DNA of 43,507 bases from Streptomyces cavernae (GTDB lineage Bacteria; Actinomycetota; Actinomycetes; Streptomycetales; Streptomycetaceae): contig NZ_ML137716.1 in the NCBI RefSeq assembly GCF_004023625.1, positions 1 through 43,507 of the forward strand. The letters run 5' to 3'. The notes under the pieces are model-generated. The model was given only the letters and a program-made list of their open reading frames with translations, did not search any database and had not been told where the DNA came from. Positions within the stretch are counted from its first letter, which is position 1, and each line of letters begins with the position of its first letter. Positions 39,588-43,507 of the stretch are shown here, in pieces. A program made the translations under genes and the position numbers.

Positions 39588-40349
39588 CTAGGGGGTGGCG
39601 GCGGGCACTCTGAGAGCGGCCAGGACCGGCAGGTGGTCCGTGGCCGCCCTCAGGTCCGCCTCCGTCACACCCGGATGGCCCAACGGGACCCCGCAGCCCA
39701 GTACCTCGATGCCCTGGGTGGCGAAGATGGCGTCGATGCGGCGGTCCGGAGGGGTCCGGGTCCAGGTGTGTTCGCCGCCGCGGGGGGCGGTGGCCCAGGC
39801 GTCCTGGAGATGACCGGCAAGGCGCCGGAAGGTGCGGCCGGACGGACGCTCGTTGAGGTCGCCGCCCGCGATCGCGTACGGGGTGCCGAGTCCGGCCAGC
39901 CGGTCCAGGAGCATGCCGCCCTGCTCGTACCGCTCGTCCTGCCGCAGGGAGAGGTGGAAGCTGACCACGCCGAGCCGGGCCCCGCCGAAGCGCACTACGG
40001 CGGTGGCGAAGCCGCGGCGGTGCTCACCGGGGGTGAGGGGCAGGAGCACGTCCTCGGTGCGTTCGACCGTGGCCCGGAGGGTGCAGAGCAGGGCCGGGCC
40101 CGCGGCGGTCGCGCCGCCGGTCAGGGTCACCAGGCCGGAGGCCGCGGCGAGGCGGGCCAGCTTCTTGCGCCAGCGGAAGAACCGCGGTGCTTCCTGGACG
40201 AGGACCAGGTCGGGTGCGCAGGCGGTGATGACCCGGGCCAGCGCGCCGGTGTCGTCGCGCTGGGAGCGGATGTTGTAGCTGAGAACTCTGATGACGGCCG
40301 AACCGTCGGCGTCGGTAGCGGAGTTGGGCAGCTGCATGCTGATCGCCAT
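39588..40349 (-). CDS. Endonuclease/exonuclease/phosphatase family protein
   Basis: 253 aa metal-dependent hydrolase of the DNase I-like fold: VIRVLSYNIRSQRDD (Asn), LVLVQEAPRFF (metal Glu), VSFHLSLRQDER (His), IAGGDLNERPSG (Asp/Asn), RIDAIFA and the C-terminal TDHLPVLAALRVP (Asp-His). All motifs are intact. The substrate cannot be told; it may be DNA, a phospholipid or a phosphoester. ATG 40349 has TAAGTT exactly 7 nt upstream and no Shine-Dalgarno sequence, so a leaderless start is likely. ATG 40337 is an alternative, and the frame to 40427 is leader. Confidence 0.9.
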   Translation of the reverse strand: MAISMQLPNSATDADGSAVIRVLSYNIRSQRDDTGALARVITACAPDLVLVQEAPRFFRWRKKLARLAAASGLVTLTGGATAAGPALLCTLRATVERTEDVLLPLTPGEHRRGFATAVVRFGGARLGVVSFHLSLRQDERYEQGGMLLDRLAGLGTPYAIAGGDLNERPSGRTFRRLAGHLQDAWATAPRGGEHTWTRTPPDRRIDAIFATQGIEVLGCGVPLGHPGVTEADLRAATDHLPVLAALRVPAATP

Positions 40350-40356
40350 GACGGTC

Positions 40357-40362
40357 AACTTA
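40357..40362 (-). promoter_or_regulatory. Leaderless-type -10 box of the EEP-family gene
   Basis: Minus strand TAAGTT, then GACCGTC (7 nt), then ATG 40349. Confidence 0.45.
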
Positions 40363-40500
40363 CGCCCGGAGGAGTCGCCGGCCCGCCGTACCCGAGGGGC
40401 GCGGCGGGCTTGTACTCCGACAGGCAACGCTCGTCCGTAGCGCGGGGTGCGAGCGCGGGTACGGTGCCCGCGCGCTCGGATCCGTGCCCGGACCCGTGGG

Positions 40501-41454
40501 TCACATGATGGGGTCGGGCTCCCGGGCGAGGTCCGCGGCGCCCACCATCCCGGCCTCGTTGCCGAGCTGAGCGGCGATCACCTCGGCCACCGGACGCCAG
40601 TTCCCGCCGACCAGCCAGCGCTTGTAGGACTTCCGGATCGGCCCGAGGACCAGTTCGCCCTCGTCGGAGAGGCCGCCGCCGACGATGAACGCGGACGGGT
40701 CGAAGAGCGAGGCGAGGTCCGCGAGGCCGGCGCCCGCCCAGCGGGCCAGCTCGCGGTAGGAGTCAACGGCGACGCGGTCGCCCTGGCGGGCGGCCATCGA
40801 GATGTGCTTGCCCTCGATGCCGTCGGGGGTGCCGTCGCCGAGGGAAAGCAGCAGTTCGGCGTTCTCCGGGGTGGCGTTGGCGCGCTGCTTGGCGTACCGG
40901 ACGAGGGCGCGGCCGGACGCGTACTGCTCCCAGCAGCCCTGCGAGCCGCAGCCGCACAGCAGACCGTCGGGGACCATCCGGATGTGGCCGAACTCGGCGG
41001 CCACGCCGAAGTGGCCGCGGCGCAGCTTGTTGCCGATGATGATGCCGCCGCCGAGGCCGGTGCCGAGCGTGATGCAGATGACGTTGCGGTGGCCCTTGCC
41101 GGCGCCGAACTTGTACTCGCCCCAGGCCGCCGCGTTGGCGTCGTTCTCCACGACGACGGGCAGGCCGACACGCTGCTCGACCTCGCCCTTCAGGGGCTCC
41201 TGCCGCCAGTCGATATTGGGTGCGAAGTAGACGGTGGAGCGCTGGCGGTTGACGTATCCGGCGGCGCCGATGCCGACTCCGACGATCTCGTGGCCGGCCC
41301 GGGCGCCCTCGACGGCGGAGGCGATGGCGTCCACGATGGCTTGCGGTGTGCCCGGGGTCGGCACCTTGAAGGTCGAAAGGATGTTGCCTTCCTCGTCGAC
41401 CACGCCGGCCGCGATCTTCGTGCCGCCGATGTCGACGCCGATGGTCAGTCCCAT
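40501..41454 (-). CDS. glkA: Glucose kinase GlkA (ROK family)
   Basis: 317 aa, ATP-dependent glucose kinase and, in Streptomyces, a key factor of carbon catabolite repression. ROK features: phosphate loop IGVDIGGTKIAAGVVDE, VVVENDANAAAWGEY with the catalytic Asp, ITLGTGLGGGII, EFGHIRM and the zinc motif CGCGSQGCWEQY. The length equals that of the S. coelicolor enzyme as I recall it. ATG 41454 has GAGGGA close upstream. It follows the DUF5304 gene by 53 bp and is probably co-transcribed with it and perhaps with the ArsA-like gene. Confidence 0.97.
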   Translation of the reverse strand: MGLTIGVDIGGTKIAAGVVDEEGNILSTFKVPTPGTPQAIVDAIASAVEGARAGHEIVGVGIGAAGYVNRQRSTVYFAPNIDWRQEPLKGEVEQRVGLPVVVENDANAAAWGEYKFGAGKGHRNVICITLGTGLGGGIIIGNKLRRGHFGVAAEFGHIRMVPDGLLCGCGSQGCWEQYASGRALVRYAKQRANATPENAELLLSLGDGTPDGIEGKHISMAARQGDRVAVDSYRELARWAGAGLADLASLFDPSAFIVGGGLSDEGELVLGPIRKSYKRWLVGGNWRPVAEVIAAQLGNEAGMVGAADLAREPDPIM

Positions 41455-41507
41455 GAATCCCTCAGTTCCGGTCGAGCCCCGCTACGGCCAACCGTACCCG
41501 AGGGGCT

Positions 41508-42023
41508 TCAGTCCAGGTCGATGTGTTCACCGCGGCCGGTTCCCGACTCGCCCGGGCCCCGGTCCTGGTCCCGTGCCGTCGTCCAGCGCCGCTCCTGGGC
41601 GGCCACGGCGGAACGGTAGGCGGCGAGCAGTTCCGACCCGGCTGCCGCGAGATGGTCGAAGACGTCCGGATTGCGCTCGATCACCGGTTCGACGGCGGCC
41701 TTGGCCTGCCGGACGACCTGGTTGACCATCTGCTGCGCCGTGCCCTGGGCCACGGCCCCGAACAGCGGGGACTGCAGCCCGGAGAGCTTGTCCGCGACGG
41801 CGTCGACGAACTTCTTCAGCTCCTCGGCGGCGGAGCCGGGCGGTGGCCCGTACTGTGCCCGGCGGCGGGCCTTCTCCGCGGCGAGGTCTTCGGCGCAGGC
41901 GGTTGCCCAGGCGTCGGCGTCGGTCGCTTTCCCCTGCTCCACCTGGTTCGGCTCGAGCGGGGGGACCCCCATCTTGTCGTCCGCTTCGTGTGCGGGGCCG
42001 GACGTGGGGCGGTCTTCGCTCAT
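41508..42023 (-). CDS. DUF5304 protein encoded upstream of glkA
   Basis: 171 aa, cytosolic. It has a hydrophilic N-terminus, then a helical core (ATACAEDLAAEKARRRAQYG, GSAAEELKKFVDAVADKLSG, MVNQVVRQAKAAVEPVIERN), then a charged tail. In S. coelicolor the gene next to glkA (SCO2127) is of this type and has been reported to affect glucose repression and to interact with a BldK component; I transfer this only by position. ATG 42023 has AGGAG 6 nt upstream. Confidence 0.88.
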   Translation of the reverse strand: MSEDRPTSGPAHEADDKMGVPPLEPNQVEQGKATDADAWATACAEDLAAEKARRRAQYGPPPGSAAEELKKFVDAVADKLSGLQSPLFGAVAQGTAQQMVNQVVRQAKAAVEPVIERNPDVFDHLAAAGSELLAAYRSAVAAQERRWTTARDQDRGPGESGTGRGEHIDLD

Positions 42024-42080
42024 GGCGGACTCCTGCCTACGGTTCGTACCTCCGACGTTACCCGAACGGCGGTACGCCGT

Positions 42081-43256
42081 TCACGGGGTCCGGGGCCACA
42101 GATCGGGATCGGGTGTGAACCTGATGCGCAGTTCGCCGTCGCGCAGGGCCGCACCCTCGACCGTGCAGCGGCGCAGCACGGACGGCAGCGCCACGATACG
42201 GCGCTGCCGTCCGGCGGTGATCACGATCTCGTGGTCGCGCCGGATCAGATCGAGGTCGTCGCGGGTGGCGCCGGGCAGCGGAATGTGCCAGATCAGCACG
42301 CCGTCGTCGGCCGTCCGGTCGGTGACGGGCCACTGGACCGGCGACGGGGCCGGCCCGACGCCGGGCACGGGGAGCGCGGTCAGGTCCTCGGTGCCCCTCG
42401 GGTCGCGGCCCAGATGGGGCACCTCCTGGACGTCGTGGGCCTCACGCCACTCGTCGAGGGCCTTGTGCTGCTGTGCGGTGAGGGCGGCGAGCCAGGTGTC
42501 GCCGGTGTCGGCCGGCAGGACCCGGTTGGCGACGAGGGGGTCGGAGCGCAGGCCCCGCAGGGCGAGGGCGGTGGCGGCGGCGCGCACCGCGTCGGCACCC
42601 GCCGGGCCGGGTTCGGCGACCAGCCGGACGGTGGTGTGCCGGTCCTCGACGACGGCCTGGACGGCGGCGAGTTCGAGGTCCCAGCGGGCCGCGGTCTCGT
42701 ACAGCCAGTCCGCGGGGAGCGGGACGCCGGCCAGTCTGCCGAGCACGGGGCGCAGGGCGCGGGCGGCCTGGCGTTCCGCCGGAAGGAGCCGGCGCAGATA
42801 GCGGCGCAGTTCCTCGGGGAGGGCGAGGACGGCGAGGGCCTGCGGGATCGGGGGCAGGTCCACGACGACGAGGCCGTACTCGTCCGCCGTCGCCGCGTCG
42901 CGCAGGGCACGCAGCAGGGCGAGTTCCTCGGCTCCGGGGAGCGGGGTGAGCTCTTCCGGTTCGAGCCGGGCGGCGCCGAGCAGATCGAGGGCGGTGCCGG
43001 CGCGTTCCTGGAAGGCGGTGAGGTCGTCGCGGAAGTCGGCGGCGGCGTCGGGGCGCCAGGCGGTGAGGCCCGGCGCGTCCTCCACCTCCACCGGTTCCTC
43101 GCCCGTGGGAATGCCGAGGATCGCGCCGAGGGTGTCCGTGCGGTCGGCGCTGATGATGAGGGTGCGCTGGCCCTCGCGGGCGGCGTTGAGGGCGGTGGCT
43201 GCGGCGACCGTGGTGCGGCCGACGCCGCCGGGGCCGGTGATCAGGATGGTGCGCAT
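42081..43256 (-). CDS. ArsA/GET3-like ATPase with C-terminal HSP20-like domain
   Basis: 391 aa. An N-terminal P-loop ATPase of the ArsA family (TILITGPGGVGRTTVAAATA), switch regions (ISADRTDTLG, LVVVDLPPIPQALAVLALP) and a C-terminal alpha-crystallin-like domain (DGVLIWHIPLPGATRDDLDL, IVITAGRQRRIVALPSVLRR). The usual GKGGVGKT loop reads GPGGVGRT, so both signature lysines are replaced. ATP hydrolysis is therefore doubtful. ATG 43256 has no Shine-Dalgarno sequence; TAACGT lies 8 nt upstream. It is first of a likely operon with DUF5304 and glkA. No arsenical genes are near. Confidence 0.88.
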   Translation of the reverse strand: MRTILITGPGGVGRTTVAAATALNAAREGQRTLIISADRTDTLGAILGIPTGEEPVEVEDAPGLTAWRPDAAADFRDDLTAFQERAGTALDLLGAARLEPEELTPLPGAEELALLRALRDAATADEYGLVVVDLPPIPQALAVLALPEELRRYLRRLLPAERQAARALRPVLGRLAGVPLPADWLYETAARWDLELAAVQAVVEDRHTTVRLVAEPGPAGADAVRAAATALALRGLRSDPLVANRVLPADTGDTWLAALTAQQHKALDEWREAHDVQEVPHLGRDPRGTEDLTALPVPGVGPAPSPVQWPVTDRTADDGVLIWHIPLPGATRDDLDLIRRDHEIVITAGRQRRIVALPSVLRRCTVEGAALRDGELRIRFTPDPDLWPRTP

Positions 43257-43330
43257 GAGGGGGAACGTTACCTGCGGGGTGCCTCCGGCCCGCGGCAGGG
43301 AGCGCCCAAGATCCTGCTCCTTGACCCGGT

Positions 43331-43506
43331 GTTCAGGTCCTGCTCCCTCAGCCGGCGTTCAGGTCTGCTCCTACAGCCGGCGTTCAGGTCTGCTCCTACA
43401 GCCGGCGTTCAGGTCTGCTCCTACAGCCGGCGTTCAGGTCTGCTCCTACAGCCGGCGTTCAGGTCTGCTCCTACAGCCGGCGTTCAGGTCTGCTCCTACA
43501 GCCGGC
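43331..43506. repeat. 25-bp perfect tandem repeat array running off the window edge
   Basis: One 26-bp variant (43331-43356) followed by six identical 25-bp units (43357-43381, 43382-43406, 43407-43431, 43432-43456, 43457-43481, 43482-43506): GTTCAGGTCTGCTCC then TACAGCCGGC. A degenerate half unit (ATCCTGCTCCTTGACCCGGT) precedes. The next base is G, so it continues beyond the window. It lies 75 bp upstream of the ArsA-like gene. Confidence 0.95.
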
Positions 43507-43507
43507 G

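Noticed and set aside
43331..43506. 25-bp repeats as a CRISPR array
   Set aside because: The units are head-to-tail with no spacers, and no cas genes are present.

Overview
The window is chromosomal DNA from a Streptomyces-type actinomycete. The evidence is very high GC content, GTG/TTG starts, strong third-position GC, and gene products and gene order that I recognise from the S. coelicolor region running from the division/cell-wall (dcw) cluster to glucose kinase glkA. This assignment rests on protein motifs and remembered synteny; no search was run. There are no tRNA, rRNA, IS, phage or CRISPR features, and the region reads as core genome.

Left part (1-8.6 kb): the 5' end of the dcw cluster on the minus strand (rsmH, an unannotated-looking 46-codon mini-ORF, ftsL, start of ftsI). 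Then, on the plus strand, come a beta-carbonic anhydrase and a MoxR / DUF58 / transglutaminase membrane operon closed by a strong terminator. 8.6-17.8 kb: a DUF3040 membrane protein, a methyltransferase, a SAV_6107-type HEPN protein, a divergent operon of degenerate ABC ATPase + YhgE/Pip protein + TetR with a near-perfect TetR-like operator, a phytoene-dehydrogenase-like flavoprotein preceded by a MacR-box-like palindrome, and a membrane protein with a prion-like Tyr/Gln/Gly tail.

17.9-26.2 kb: metF, thiE, an Rv2175c-like DNA-binding protein, an FAD reductase and a small conserved protein (all minus), then a TPP riboswitch controlling thiO-thiS-thiG, and a PASTA-domain Ser/Thr kinase. 26.4-34.4 kb: endonuclease IV, a sulfite-oxidase-like enzyme, bacterioferritin with an iron-box-controlled bacterioferritin-associated ferredoxin, class II DAHP synthase, a Trp-attenuated fused anthranilate synthase, and a phosphofructokinase carrying the residues typical of PPi-dependent enzymes. 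34.5-43.5 kb: the MacRS two-component system, PlsC, an esterase with a membrane protein, an endonuclease/exonuclease/phosphatase, and glkA with its DUF5304 neighbour and an ArsA-like ATPase, ending in a perfect 25-bp tandem array that runs off the window.

Functional threads: cell wall and division (rsmH/ftsL/ftsI, MoxR-transglutaminase, PASTA kinase); one-carbon and thiamine metabolism (metF, thiE, thiOSG); iron storage (bfr/bfd); aromatic amino acids (DAHP synthase and TrpEG next to each other); glycolysis (pfkA, glkA). Two genome-wide habits stand out. Many genes have a TAnnnT -10 box 6-7 nt before the start codon, implying leaderless mRNAs. Several genes are followed by tandem repeats whose first unit contains the gene's own stop codon.
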